DNA of 64,000 nt from UA16 sp002292325. GTDB taxonomy: Bacteria; Bacteroidota; Bacteroidia; Flavobacteriales_D; Sanyastnellaceae. Shown here in pieces: positions 1 through 7,660 of the stretch. How positions within the stretch are numbered: position 1 is the first letter of the stretch; every line of letters begins with the position of its first letter. The position numbers and the translations under genes were made by a program. The DNA lies in the NCBI GenBank assembly GCA_943788645.1, contig CALSRC010000015.1, forward strand, positions 26,502 to 90,501, in the 5' to 3' direction. The notes under the pieces were generated by a model. That model worked only from the letters and a program-made list of their open reading frames with translations, was not told where the DNA came from and searched no databases.

Positions 1-390
1 TTCTAACACAAACCGCCGCTCTTCAATCCTCGGATGAGGCAAAGTCAATTCAGGTTCATTCATTGTTACGCCCTCTATGACCAGCATGTCCAGGTCAATG
101 GTGCGTGATTGGTATCCGGTTCCTTCAGGGTTGCGGATCCGTCCAAGATCCTGCTCAATCGCCAACAAGTCTTGCATTACTTCGAGGGGAGGCTTGTCCA
201 ATTGGAAGCAAGCCACCTGATTGATGAAATCAGGATTTCCTTTCTCCATGCCCCAAGGTGGCGTTGCGAATCGGCTGGATAATACCGGTTCCTCTCCCCA
301 TCGGGCCCGCATTTTGTTCAGCGCATCGTCCAAGAATCCGTGTCGGTTTCCAAGGTTGCTTCCCATTCCAATGTAGTGCGCACGTGGCAT
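1..390 (-). CDS. folK: HPPK, 2-amino-4-hydroxy-6-hydroxymethyldihydropteridine diphosphokinase (C-terminus cut off)
   Basis: The enzyme transfers pyrophosphate from ATP to 6-hydroxymethyl-7,8-dihydropterin in cytosolic folate synthesis. Reading from the ATG at 390, the 130 residues present start MPRAHYIGMGSNLGNR, with the family's N-terminal GSNLGNR. Further on are RTIDLDMLVI (the DLD metal-binding pair) and PHPRIEERRFVLE, the usual C-terminal HPPK signature. The protein runs past the left edge of the window, so roughly the last 20-40 residues are missing. It is divergent from sppA across 144 bp. On its own strand CAATTTTG, one mismatch from TAnnTTTG, ends four bases before the ATG, which could make the message leaderless. 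Family assignment is secure. Confidence 0.9.
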   Translation of the reverse strand, partial: MPRAHYIGMGSNLGNRHGFLDDALNKMRARWGEEPVLSSRFATPPWGMEKGNPDFINQVACFQLDKPPLEVMQDLLAIEQDLGRIRNPEGTGYQSRTIDLDMLVIEGVTMNEPELTLPHPRIEERRFVLE

Positions 391-534
391 CCGGCAAAAT
401 TGGTTAAAAACCCTTTCAACACGGCACGGTAATAGGTACTTTTACTGAAATATTTCTTTTACTTTACTCCGTGTCACAATGCAAGGTCAATCGAAGTAGA
501 GAGAACGCACAACACTAAATCCCCGAACTTTCTC

Positions 535-2412
535 ATGTCCTTTTTCAAAAATATTGCGTCCTCTTGTTTAGGAGCCTCCGTTGCGATCTTGGTTGCGGGT
601 TCCCTTTTGATTTTTATTTTCGTGGGAGCCCTCATTGGAGGCCTTGCCGAGGCTTTTTCATTCTCCATGGAGGAAGAGCAAATTGTCGTAAGTAAAGCCA
701 ATACGGTCATCCAGATCGATATGTCGACTCCTATTGCCGAGCGTTCCAGCAATGAGGCAAGTTTCTCTCTCAATGGTTTTGATTCCAATTCAACCATGGG
801 GTTGCGGGATTTTCAACGCGCCATCCAAGACGCGGCGATGGACGATGACGTAGAAGGGTTGTACCTCAACATGGAAAGTGCGCCAGTGGCCCCATCCACT
901 TTGGCGGATTTGCGCGAGGCCTTGGTGGAATTTAAGTCTTCAGGAAAATGGGTGGTTGGCTGGAGTGAAGGGATGACAATGGGGGGGTTGTACCTCGCTT
1001 CCGTCGCCGATGAGTTGTACTTGCACCCCAATGGGTATTCCGATATCAGTGGCATGCGATTGCAGACCACTTATTACAAGGGCATGCTCGAGAAGCTTGG
1101 TGTAGGGATGACGGTGCTCCGAGGACCCGATAACGAGTACAAGAGTGCTGTAGAACCGTTTACCCGGACCAGCATGAGTGAGTCAAACAAGGAGCAATTG
1201 ACGGCACTGCTCGAAGACATCTGGGGCGAAGTACGGGATGGCATCACCGAAGGCCGTGATATCGAATCCCAACAACTGGATGAAATTGCTGAAAACCTGT
1301 CTTTGCGAACTGCAGAGGATGGAGTGGAATCGGAATTATTCGATGGTTTACTCTACGAGGACGAATTAAAAGAACGCCTGAAAGAGAAGTTGGGTGGAGA
1401 GGAGCCGGTGTTTGTTTCCATCAGTGAATACGTGAACCCCAACCCCATGGAGGGATTGGCGTCTGACTTCGAATTGAGCTTCATGGAAGCTTTCGACCAA
1501 GGGGAATATGGAGAAACGGAGGAAGTTGAGCCGTTGGGTGGACCTTTGGCCGTTATCTATGCGAACGGAGCAATAGAAATGGGAAAAGGCGACAACCAAA
1601 CCATAGGCTCAGAAACATTGGCAGAAGCGATTCGTTCAGCACGATTGGCTCCGGATGTTGAAGCCGTTGTATTGCGGGTCAGCAGTCCCGGTGGATCCGC
1701 TTTGGCAAGTGACATCATTTGGCGGGAAACCGAATTGCTGAAAGAAGCAGGTAAAACCTTCGTAGTCAGCATGGGCGACTATGCAGCTTCTGGGGGATAC
1801 TATATCAGTGCGGGAGCTGAGCGCATCTTTGCGAGCCCAAATACGATCACGGGTTCCATTGGAGTCTTTGGAATGCTGCCATATGCAACCGAATTGTTGG
1901 AAGATAAAATGGGATTGGCCTACGACGATGTGCGAACGCATTCCCATGCAGGGATGGGCTTGGAAGCCCAATTGGATGAGGTGCAAATGGAAGCGATGAA
2001 TGCGTCCATCACAGATATCTATGGAGACTTTGTGCAAATCGTCGCGGATGGTCGCGGGATGAGCTATGATGCTGTGGACGCCATTGCACGCGGCCGGGTA
2101 TGGACCGGTCAAGATGCTCTCGGAATCGGATTGGTCGATGAGCTTGGAAACTTGCAAGATGCCATCGATGCAGCAGCCTCTTTGGCGGGCTTGGATTCTT
2201 TGGGTGAAGATGATTTGGTTTTTTTGCCTGAAGCAAAAGATCCGTTTGAACAATTTGTAGAGGAGCTTGCGGAAGCAGATTTACTCATGGAAGCGCTCGC
2301 GAGCGCAGGAGTTTCCGAGAAGCAATTGAACCATTGGTTGTCGGTTCGCCGGATGTTGAACTCGGATGATCGAATCCAAGCGCGGCTGCCCTACTTCATC
2401 GAGATTCAGTAA
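535..2412 (+). CDS. sppA: Signal peptide peptidase SppA, 67K long form
   Basis: SppA is a membrane-anchored S49 serine protease that digests cleaved signal peptides. The 625 residues match the long two-domain form. One transmembrane segment lies at about residues 10-40 and is followed by two tandem S49 domains. The proposed catalytic dyad is Lys203 in the first domain (EYKSAVEPF) and Ser419 in the second (DYAASGGYYIS). RVSSPGGSALASD at about 381 is the typical strand-turn before the nucleophile domain. The ATG at 535 directly precedes the hydrophobic anchor. It faces folK divergently, and a small lipoprotein gene starts 10 bp after its stop, so the two are probably cotranscribed. Confidence 0.95.
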   Translation: MSFFKNIASSCLGASVAILVAGSLLIFIFVGALIGGLAEAFSFSMEEEQIVVSKANTVIQIDMSTPIAERSSNEASFSLNGFDSNSTMGLRDFQRAIQDAAMDDDVEGLYLNMESAPVAPSTLADLREALVEFKSSGKWVVGWSEGMTMGGLYLASVADELYLHPNGYSDISGMRLQTTYYKGMLEKLGVGMTVLRGPDNEYKSAVEPFTRTSMSESNKEQLTALLEDIWGEVRDGITEGRDIESQQLDEIAENLSLRTAEDGVESELFDGLLYEDELKERLKEKLGGEEPVFVSISEYVNPNPMEGLASDFELSFMEAFDQGEYGETEEVEPLGGPLAVIYANGAIEMGKGDNQTIGSETLAEAIRSARLAPDVEAVVLRVSSPGGSALASDIIWRETELLKEAGKTFVVSMGDYAASGGYYISAGAERIFASPNTITGSIGVFGMLPYATELLEDKMGLAYDDVRTHSHAGMGLEAQLDEVQMEAMNASITDIYGDFVQIVADGRGMSYDAVDAIARGRVWTGQDALGIGLVDELGNLQDAIDAAASLAGLDSLGEDDLVFLPEAKDPFEQFVEELAEADLLMEALASAGVSEKQLNHWLSVRRMLNSDDRIQARLPYFIEIQ

Positions 2413-2421
2413 CTTCATCGC

Positions 2422-2874
2422 ATGGCAGGCATCAGGCAAACAGGCAGGTGGTTAACGGCGTTGACGGTCTTCACCCTTATGTTCAATGGATGCCAGCAAA
2501 TTAAGCATATGCCCAATGGGGTCATCGCGGAGGATTCCATGCTTTCATCAGAACCGCCACACGAGATGGACTCAGATGCAACGGATGCGTTTGACCTCAT
2601 TGACGCTGAGGTGGATGGAGATTCTCTGCGGGTCAAGGTGAGTTACAGTGGAGGCTGTGCCTTGCATGAATTTAAGTTGCTCGCCAATGGTCCTGCACTC
2701 AGGAGCATGCCGCCCCAGCAATTGTTGCGCATCGAACATGCAGCCAATGCGGATCCGTGTCGAGCTCTCATTGAAGAAGTGCGTTCATTTGATTTATCGG
2801 CGTTCCAAGCGAGTCCGAGAGGCGTGATGTTGCTTCGCCTCAATGAATGGGAATTGACGTACACCTATGATTGA
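2422..2874 (+). CDS. Small putative lipoprotein of unknown function
   Basis: The 150-residue product opens with a basic N-terminus and a hydrophobic stretch ending FNGC, a weak lipobox with Cys24, so export and lipidation are likely. The mature part has no domain I recognise. It contains a Gly-Gly-Cys turn (SGGCALHEFKLLANG), a second cysteine in ANADPCRALIEEV, and ends in alternating hydrophobic residues (WELTYTYD), suggesting a small beta-rich fold with one possible disulfide. It lies 10 bp after sppA, and its stop overlaps the start of the glycosyltransferase by 8 nt, which implies translational coupling. The function is unknown. Confidence 0.7.
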   Translation: MAGIRQTGRWLTALTVFTLMFNGCQQIKHMPNGVIAEDSMLSSEPPHEMDSDATDAFDLIDAEVDGDSLRVKVSYSGGCALHEFKLLANGPALRSMPPQQLLRIEHAANADPCRALIEEVRSFDLSAFQASPRGVMLLRLNEWELTYTYD

Positions 2875-4009
2875 ATCCGGGGTGTTTCTCGGATTGCTTG
2901 CAGCACTCAAAATCGCTTGGTCAACGATCATGACCCGTGCTTTCTTCGCTAAGTCAGGCAATGCGTTCGAAGAAATCAAGGAGGAGTTGAACCCCCGGCT
3001 CGTAAGTGTGGTGGTCTGCATCCGTGACGGGGCTCAGGATTGGAAGAATCTATGGCATGCACTGTGCAGTCAATCCTACGAAGCTGCCTGGGAATTGATT
3101 GTTGTGGATGACGGATCAACCGATGAGACCCCCACGTTGCTCTTGGAAACTGTCGAGTTGGAGTCCTCGATTCCGATCCGCGTCATTCGGTTGGATGGCA
3201 CTTCACCCGGAAAAAAAGAAGCACTCCTTTGTGGGGTAAAAGCGGCCCGTGGTGACTGGTTGTTGTTTACAGATGTCGATTGCATACCCGCTAGTTCCCG
3301 GTGGATAGAATGCATGATAACTCCCGCTGCGCAAGGAGCAGATACCGTGCTGGGCATCAGTTGGCCCCGTGCTGAAAAGCCTCGCAACATGCTGAGTAAC
3401 CTTCAAGTGTTGGATGCCATTATGGTCGCACGGTCTTACATCGGTTGGGCCCACAGGGGGCATCCTTACATGGGGGTTGGACGAAATTGGTCCGTCCGAA
3501 AATCACGATTTCCTGAAACTGCTGGCCCGGAGGGTTTGGCATCGGGTGACGATGATTTGGCAGTCCAAGCTTTGGTTGGGGCGGGTGGGCTCAATTTTGC
3601 CACTGTGGTCGATCGGGCGGGACAATCCGACACACGTCTTCCCGCTACGTGGACAGGATGGGCACGACAGAAGCGACGGCATTGGACGACCGCGCCACAC
3701 TACAGTTCCGGGGACCAATGGCGATTGCTTGTGCCAAAGTTGATCAATGCAGCGATGGTCGCCCTCGCTCTGGGAGTCTTGATTCAAGGAATTCAGGGTG
3801 GGGTTTTGCACAATGCGCTATGGATTATCGGTTGCTCATTTGGGTGTTCCTGGTTGGTTGAGGTGCGTAACTTTCGGTCAATCACCAAAGCTTGCCAAAC
3901 CCCAATTTCCTGGTGGAATTGTGGATGGTTCTTACCGTTGTGGTCTGTGTGGGTAGTTTGCACTGCCGCGATCACAACGATCAGGCACCCCAATCGGGCT
4001 GACTGGTAA
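2867..4009 (+). CDS. Family 2 glycosyltransferase, membrane associated
   Basis: The 380-residue product is a GT-A fold glycosyltransferase. DDGSTDET (from Asp81) and DVDC (136-139, the DxD metal and nucleotide-sugar site) are followed by GDDD (227-230) and QKRRHW (268-273), the QxxRW-like motif of processive or membrane-linked GT2 enzymes. A hydrophobic N-terminal helix (about 5-22) and three hydrophobic segments after residue 290 suggest anchoring to the inner membrane with the catalytic domain in the cytosol. The start overlaps the preceding lipoprotein gene by 8 nt. The sugar donor and acceptor cannot be told from the sequence, and no other polysaccharide genes are adjacent. Confidence 0.85.
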   Translation: MIESGVFLGLLAALKIAWSTIMTRAFFAKSGNAFEEIKEELNPRLVSVVVCIRDGAQDWKNLWHALCSQSYEAAWELIVVDDGSTDETPTLLLETVELESSIPIRVIRLDGTSPGKKEALLCGVKAARGDWLLFTDVDCIPASSRWIECMITPAAQGADTVLGISWPRAEKPRNMLSNLQVLDAIMVARSYIGWAHRGHPYMGVGRNWSVRKSRFPETAGPEGLASGDDDLAVQALVGAGGLNFATVVDRAGQSDTRLPATWTGWARQKRRHWTTAPHYSSGDQWRLLVPKLINAAMVALALGVLIQGIQGGVLHNALWIIGCSFGCSWLVEVRNFRSITKACQTPISWWNCGWFLPLWSVWVVCTAAITTIRHPNRADW

Positions 4010-4051
4010 GCGGAGGGATGTTGCCAAAACCAATGACTGCCTGTTGAACCC

Positions 4052-4660
4052 ATGGAAGTGAATCCCAATCTCTCAGACAAAGCGCGCTATGACTATGCGC
4101 TCGTGCTGCGTGCGACCAAGGAAAATGATCAACGTGCCTACGGTGAGCTCATGGAGCGCTATCGGGATTCGATTTTTCATATGATCAATAAAATGGTTTT
4201 TAGTTCGGACGATGCCGATGACTTGACCATGGAGACTTTCACGAAAGCGTTCGAAAAATTAGGTCAGTACACCCCAGCGTTTGCCTTTTCAACGTGGCTA
4301 TTCAAGATTGGGTCGAATCACACCATTGACTTCATTCGGAAGAAACGCTTGAACGCGCTTTCCTTGGATCAAGGATTTCGAAATGAAGACGGAGATTCAA
4401 TGGAAATACACATTGCAGACAGCAAACTTGATCCCATTCAGGCGCTTGAGAAGAAGGAGCGGATCGAATTGCTGCGTGATGTCGTGAGCAAGATGAAACC
4501 CAAGTACAAGGAACTGGTGGAGTTGCGTTATTTCGAAGAGAAAAGCTACGATGAGATTTCTGTTGAGTTGGATCGGTCGCTCGGAACGGTCAAAGCCCAA
4601 TTGCACCGCGCGCGGGAAGCATTGGAATCCATTTTGGGTCAAGTCCGCGAAACCATTTAA
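4052..4660 (+). CDS. ECF-like RNA polymerase sigma-70 family factor
   Basis: The 202-residue protein has the two conserved sigma regions and nothing else. Region 2 spans about residues 30-100 (DDADDLTMETFTKAFEKL, then FSTWLFKIGSNHTIDFIRKK for -10 recognition and melting). Region 4 spans about 140-195 (PKYKELVELRYFEEKSYDEI with the helix-turn-helix SLGTVKAQLHRAREAL). This is the group 4 (ECF) plan. No anti-sigma factor or membrane partner lies beside it; it is followed at once by rsmG, whose ATG overlaps its TAA by one base. The regulon cannot be inferred. Confidence 0.88.
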   Translation: MEVNPNLSDKARYDYALVLRATKENDQRAYGELMERYRDSIFHMINKMVFSSDDADDLTMETFTKAFEKLGQYTPAFAFSTWLFKIGSNHTIDFIRKKRLNALSLDQGFRNEDGDSMEIHIADSKLDPIQALEKKERIELLRDVVSKMKPKYKELVELRYFEEKSYDEISVELDRSLGTVKAQLHRAREALESILGQVRETI

Positions 4661-5283
4661 TGGTGGATTTTAAGTCGTGTCTTCCAGGTCTTTCGGATGG
4701 TGCTGCGGCAAAGTTGCACGAGCTGAAACCCCTTTATGAGGAGTGGAATGCCGCCATCAATGTCATTTCGCGCAAGGACATGGTGGCTTTTGAGGAGCGG
4801 CACGTGTTGCACAGTTTGGCGATTGCACGGGCCATGCGATTCGGTCCAAAAAGTCGGGTTTTAGACGTCGGTACAGGGGGAGGATTCCCCGGTATCCCTC
4901 TTGCGATTGTTTTTCCGGAGGTTGATTTCGTGCTGTGCGACAGCATTGGAAAGAAAATGAAAGTCGTCCGGGCCGTAGTTGAGGCCTTGAAACTCGACAA
5001 TGTGACCATGTTCCACGGACGAGCGGAAGATGCTCCAGGCTCCTTTGATTTTGTCGTCAGTCGAGCGGTGACTCGTATGAACCGATTTATTCCATGGGTT
5101 GAACGAAAAATAGCATCGACTTCAAGGAACCCTTGGCCAAACGGTATTCTCGCACTAAAAGGAGGGGATCTGAACGAAGAATTATCGGAAGTTTCACAAG
5201 CGACGGAGCGCATCCCAATTGCTCAATGGTTCAAAGAGCCTTTTTTTGAGACCAAAGAGGTGGTCTATGTCAAATTGCATTAG
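4660..5283 (+). CDS. rsmG: 16S rRNA (guanine527-N7)-methyltransferase RsmG
   Basis: RsmG (GidB) methylates N7 of G527 in the 530 loop of 16S rRNA using S-adenosylmethionine. The 207 residues are the normal length. The SAM-binding motif VLDVGTGGGFPGIPLAI starts at Val67, and FVVSRAVTRMNRFIPW and the lysine-containing ILALKGGDL loop follow in the usual order. Its ATG overlaps the sigma factor stop by one base (TAATG), so translation is coupled. Downstream is a 231-bp convergent gap with several dyad symmetries. Loss of this gene in other bacteria gives low-level streptomycin resistance; nothing here suggests a defect. Confidence 0.93.
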   Translation: MVDFKSCLPGLSDGAAAKLHELKPLYEEWNAAINVISRKDMVAFEERHVLHSLAIARAMRFGPKSRVLDVGTGGGFPGIPLAIVFPEVDFVLCDSIGKKMKVVRAVVEALKLDNVTMFHGRAEDAPGSFDFVVSRAVTRMNRFIPWVERKIASTSRNPWPNGILALKGGDLNEELSEVSQATERIPIAQWFKEPFFETKEVVYVKLH

Positions 5284-5333
5284 CGCCATGCTTGAGTTGA
5301 GAGGAGGTTGAGCGCAAGAATTACCGAAAACAA

Positions 5334-5363
5334 AGAAGAGGAACTCCTTCGAGTCCCTCTTCT
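5334..5363. terminator. Strong hairpin in convergent gap
   Basis: A 12-bp stem (8 bp, one A/C mismatch, then 4 bp ACTC/GAGT) closes on a CTTC loop. No T tract follows on the plus strand. On the minus strand the stem is followed by CTTTGTTTTC, so it could end transcripts of the response regulator. It may instead be part of a structured RNA from this gap. A weaker stem followed by T residues lies at 5429-5452 on the plus strand and could serve rsmG. Confidence 0.5.
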
Positions 5364-5480
5364 ATAACCTGCAAGAAATTGAAACCAACACAGTATTCTC
5401 AGACCGTGTCTGGAGTGAAGACGAGATCAAAGAAGGGGGGTTGCCTTTTTTTACGAAGTTTTTTTATTGAAAGCCAGACA

Positions 5481-5496
5481 TGTGATGTAAGTCACA
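5481..5496. promoter_or_regulatory. Perfect CRP-type palindrome TGTGA-N6-TCACA
   Basis: The 16 bases TGTGATGTAAGTCACA match the half-sites bound by E. coli CRP and related regulators at all ten specified positions. It lies between two converging gene ends, where no promoter is expected, so it may be chance, a site for an unseen transcript, or a hairpin. No CRP/FNR-family gene is in the window. Confidence 0.4.
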
Positions 5497-5502
5497 GTTA
5501 AT

Positions 5503-5520
5503 CAATGACTCAAGTCATTG
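5503..5520. repeat. Perfect 8-bp inverted repeat over the regulator stop codon
   Basis: CAATGACT and AGTCATTG form a perfect dyad separated by two bases. The right arm covers the stop codon of the response regulator (complement of 5515-5517). No T tract follows in either direction, so it is not a typical intrinsic terminator. It sits six bases from the CRP-type palindrome. Confidence 0.45.
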
Positions 5521-6222
5521 AAATCGGTAGCCAACTCCGCGTATGCTAATGAAATGTTGCGGAGATTTGGGATCGAGCTCGAAATATTTACGGAATGCAA
5601 CGATGTGATTGTCGATGGTTCGGGTACTCGGAAAAGCATGATAACCCCAGACTACTTCTAGAATTTCTTCTCGGCTCACCACTTGGCCAGCTTTGGAAAT
5701 CAAAAGCCGCAATAGCATGGATTCACGCTTCGAGATGCTCTGATTTTTCCCCTTATGCGTTGTGATTTCGAATGCACCAAAGTCAATTTGACTGCCATTT
5801 TTGAAGGTGTATTCAGAAATTACTTCAGCCGGCTCATTGGATCGCAACCGAATCAATCGCTGCACCCGAAGCAGAAGTTCTTCGAGATGAAATGGTTTAC
5901 CTAAATAATCATCTCCACCGGCTTTCAATCCCTCAATGCGATCTTCACCATCGTTTTTGGCAGTCAAGAAAAGTATGGGGAGGTGCGAGCCTTCAGATCG
6001 CAGGGACTTGCAAACGGCTATGCCATCGAGCTTCGGCATCATCACGTCGAGGATCGCGACGTCCAGTCGATGCTGACGGGCCAGATGAAGCGCTTCTTCG
6101 CCATTCTCTGCTTCAACGACAAACCAGCCTTCTTTGACGAAGTTCAGTTTGACTGTTTTACGCAATGCTGGATCGTCTTCGGCGAGAAGGATTCTTGGCT
6201 GGGGTGGAGGGGTGGCATCCAT
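5515..6222 (-). CDS. OmpR/PhoB-type response regulator, orphan
   Basis: A 235-residue two-domain regulator. The receiver domain (about 9-125) has the acidic pair Asp16/Asp17, the phosphoacceptor Asp59 in AILDVMMPKLDG, Thr87 and Lys109 in LGKPF. The winged-helix DNA-binding domain (about 145-235) carries SISKRESMLLRLLI and SRTIDNHIV-like recognition elements and ends FISIRGVGYRF. I chose the ATG at 6222 because the receiver begins eight residues later; an in-frame ATG at 6291 would overlap the divergent thioesterase gene. No histidine kinase is adjacent, so the partner lies elsewhere. Only 20 bp separate this start from the divergent men operon. Confidence 0.9.
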   Translation of the reverse strand: MDATPPPQPRILLAEDDPALRKTVKLNFVKEGWFVVEAENGEEALHLARQHRLDVAILDVMMPKLDGIAVCKSLRSEGSHLPILFLTAKNDGEDRIEGLKAGGDDYLGKPFHLEELLLRVQRLIRLRSNEPAEVISEYTFKNGSQIDFGAFEITTHKGKNQSISKRESMLLRLLISKAGQVVSREEILEVVWGYHAFPSTRTIDNHIVAFRKYFELDPKSPQHFISIRGVGYRFQ

Positions 6223-6242
6223 GGTGTAAATTTCGGACGAAA

Positions 6243-6659
6243 ATGGAGTCGAACGAAATGGATGATTTATTGGGCGTACCGACCATAGCAAATGCGATCG
6301 GTTTAGAGGTGTTGAGCGTGGAGTCTGGCTGTGTTAAAGGTCGCTTGCCTGTGGACCACCGCACCCATCAACCCTATGGACTTTTGCACGGAGGAGCGAG
6401 TGTCGTATTGGCAGAAACGCTCGGATCGGTCGGGTCACATTTTTTAGTTTCAGATCAAGGAAAAGCTGCTGTAGGGGTGGAGGTGAATGCGAATCATGTG
6501 CGCAGCGTTCGCAGCGGCTGGGTCTATGGCGAAGCCAAAATTGTTCACCGTGGTGGCAAGATGCATGTTTGGACGATTGAAATAAAAGATGAGGCAGATC
6601 GATTGGTTTGCACTAGCCGACTGACCGTCATGATCATCACGCAACCTTCAGGAAATTAA
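6243..6659 (+). CDS. Hotdog-fold thioesterase (PaaI-like), probable DHNA-CoA thioesterase
   Basis: The 138-residue product is a single hotdog domain. QPYGLLHGGASVVLAETLGS (from about Gln43) holds the family's HGG turn and the likely catalytic acid Glu58. It opens the menaquinone operon, one base before menF. In this position the likely substrate is 1,4-dihydroxy-2-naphthoyl-CoA, whose hydrolysis is the MenI step; that substrate is inferred from context. The ATG at 6243 or the one at 6258 could be used; each leaves only 20-35 bp to the divergent regulator, so promoters must overlap coding sequence. Confidence 0.8.
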   Translation: MESNEMDDLLGVPTIANAIGLEVLSVESGCVKGRLPVDHRTHQPYGLLHGGASVVLAETLGSVGSHFLVSDQGKAAVGVEVNANHVRSVRSGWVYGEAKIVHRGGKMHVWTIEIKDEADRLVCTSRLTVMIITQPSGN

Positions 6660-6660
6660 C

Positions 6661-7632
6661 GTGAATACATCATCACCTCAGGTTTGGTGGAGACGCCCGG
6701 GAGAATCGGTGGTTAAGCGTTTTCAAATGGATGCAGCGGGGGATATGATCTTCCGTTATGCTCCGTTTCAGGATGCGGATCAATTTCCAATTGTTGAATT
6801 GCGTGGCCATGCGGAAGCATGTGAATTTCCCAAAGAAGGAAGCGTCAAGGGTTTGAGGGAAGGCGAAGTCAATGACATCCGCAAGGACCAGCACATTGAA
6901 GGGATTCACCAGGCATTAAAGGAGATTGAGGAGGGAACCTTTGAAAAGGTCGTTTTAAGTCGATCAGAATTTTGGCAAACTTCGCGGTCGCCAGAGGCAT
7001 TGTTTCGATCAAAATGCCATGCTTATCCTCATGCTTTTGTCTATTTGTTATCCCATCCGAATGCAGGGGTTTGGTTGGGAGCAACACCAGAGTTGCTTTT
7101 GCACCAATCCGACGAATCTTATCGGACAGTTTCGTTGGCCGGTACCAAGGCCGAATCAGACGATAAATGGACTGAGAAGGAACGTCGAGAGCAACATCTA
7201 GTGACCGACTTTATAGAACAAATATTACGCGCAAATGAGGCGACAGGAATACAAGTTGGTGAGGTGCACGATCGAGCTTATGGGCATCTGAGGCACTTGG
7301 AAACAAACATTTGTTTTCGCTCTGCGTCGCCGCCAGAGCAATTATTGAGCGTGTTGCACCCAACTCCAGCGGTGGGTGGAAACCCGAGAGAAGCTGCACT
7401 GCAGTTTATCGAGGCGAATGAAGCCGCTCCACGGGGGTACTACGCGGGGTATTTGGGGTTGATCCAAAGCGAGTCATCTGATTTTTATGTCAACCTCCGA
7501 TGCATGCAGTGTTATACCAATGGGTACCGTGTATTTGCCGGAGGAGGGATTGTTCAGGGATCCAAACCCGAGGACGAGTGGCAGGAGACCCAGGTTAAAA
7601 TTGATTCCATCCGAACGAAATTGACTTCCTGA
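6661..7632 (+). CDS. menF: Isochorismate synthase
   Basis: This enzyme isomerises chorismate to isochorismate, the entry to menaquinone. The 323-residue chorismate-binding domain has Lys96 (FEKVVLSR), the conserved SLAGTK motif at about 158-163, PTPAVGGNPREAALQ at 234-248 and PRGYYAGYLGLI, which hold Mg2+ and active-site residues of the MenF/EntC/DhbC family. It is shorter than E. coli MenF, as usual in Bacteroidota. The start is GTG at 6661, one base after the thioesterase stop; no in-frame ATG fits better. Salicylate synthases share the fold, but the operon supports MenF. Confidence 0.9.
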   Translation: MNTSSPQVWWRRPGESVVKRFQMDAAGDMIFRYAPFQDADQFPIVELRGHAEACEFPKEGSVKGLREGEVNDIRKDQHIEGIHQALKEIEEGTFEKVVLSRSEFWQTSRSPEALFRSKCHAYPHAFVYLLSHPNAGVWLGATPELLLHQSDESYRTVSLAGTKAESDDKWTEKERREQHLVTDFIEQILRANEATGIQVGEVHDRAYGHLRHLETNICFRSASPPEQLLSVLHPTPAVGGNPREAALQFIEANEAAPRGYYAGYLGLIQSESSDFYVNLRCMQCYTNGYRVFAGGGIVQGSKPEDEWQETQVKIDSIRTKLTS

Positions 7633-7648
7633 GCAGGCGGTGAGCGAT

Positions 7649-7656
7649 TACCTTTG
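7649..7656 (+). promoter_or_regulatory. -7 element TACCTTTG directly before menD
   Basis: TACCTTTG fits the Bacteroidota -7 consensus TAnnTTTG and ends four bases before the ATG at 7661. Transcription would start at or very near the A of ATG, giving a leaderless mRNA. No good TTTG lies 19 bp upstream, so it may be an internal promoter of modest strength. It also argues for the ATG at 7661 over the in-frame GTG at 7640. Confidence 0.5.
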
Positions 7657-7660
7657 TGCC

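Noticed and set aside
1636..2253. Long antisense frame inside sppA
   Set aside because: No family resemblance and fully opposite a clear S49 peptidase; a shadow of coding bias.
5515..6291. Longer response regulator from the ATG at 6291
   Set aside because: It would overlap the divergent thioesterase gene by 49 bp and add residues with no receiver homology.
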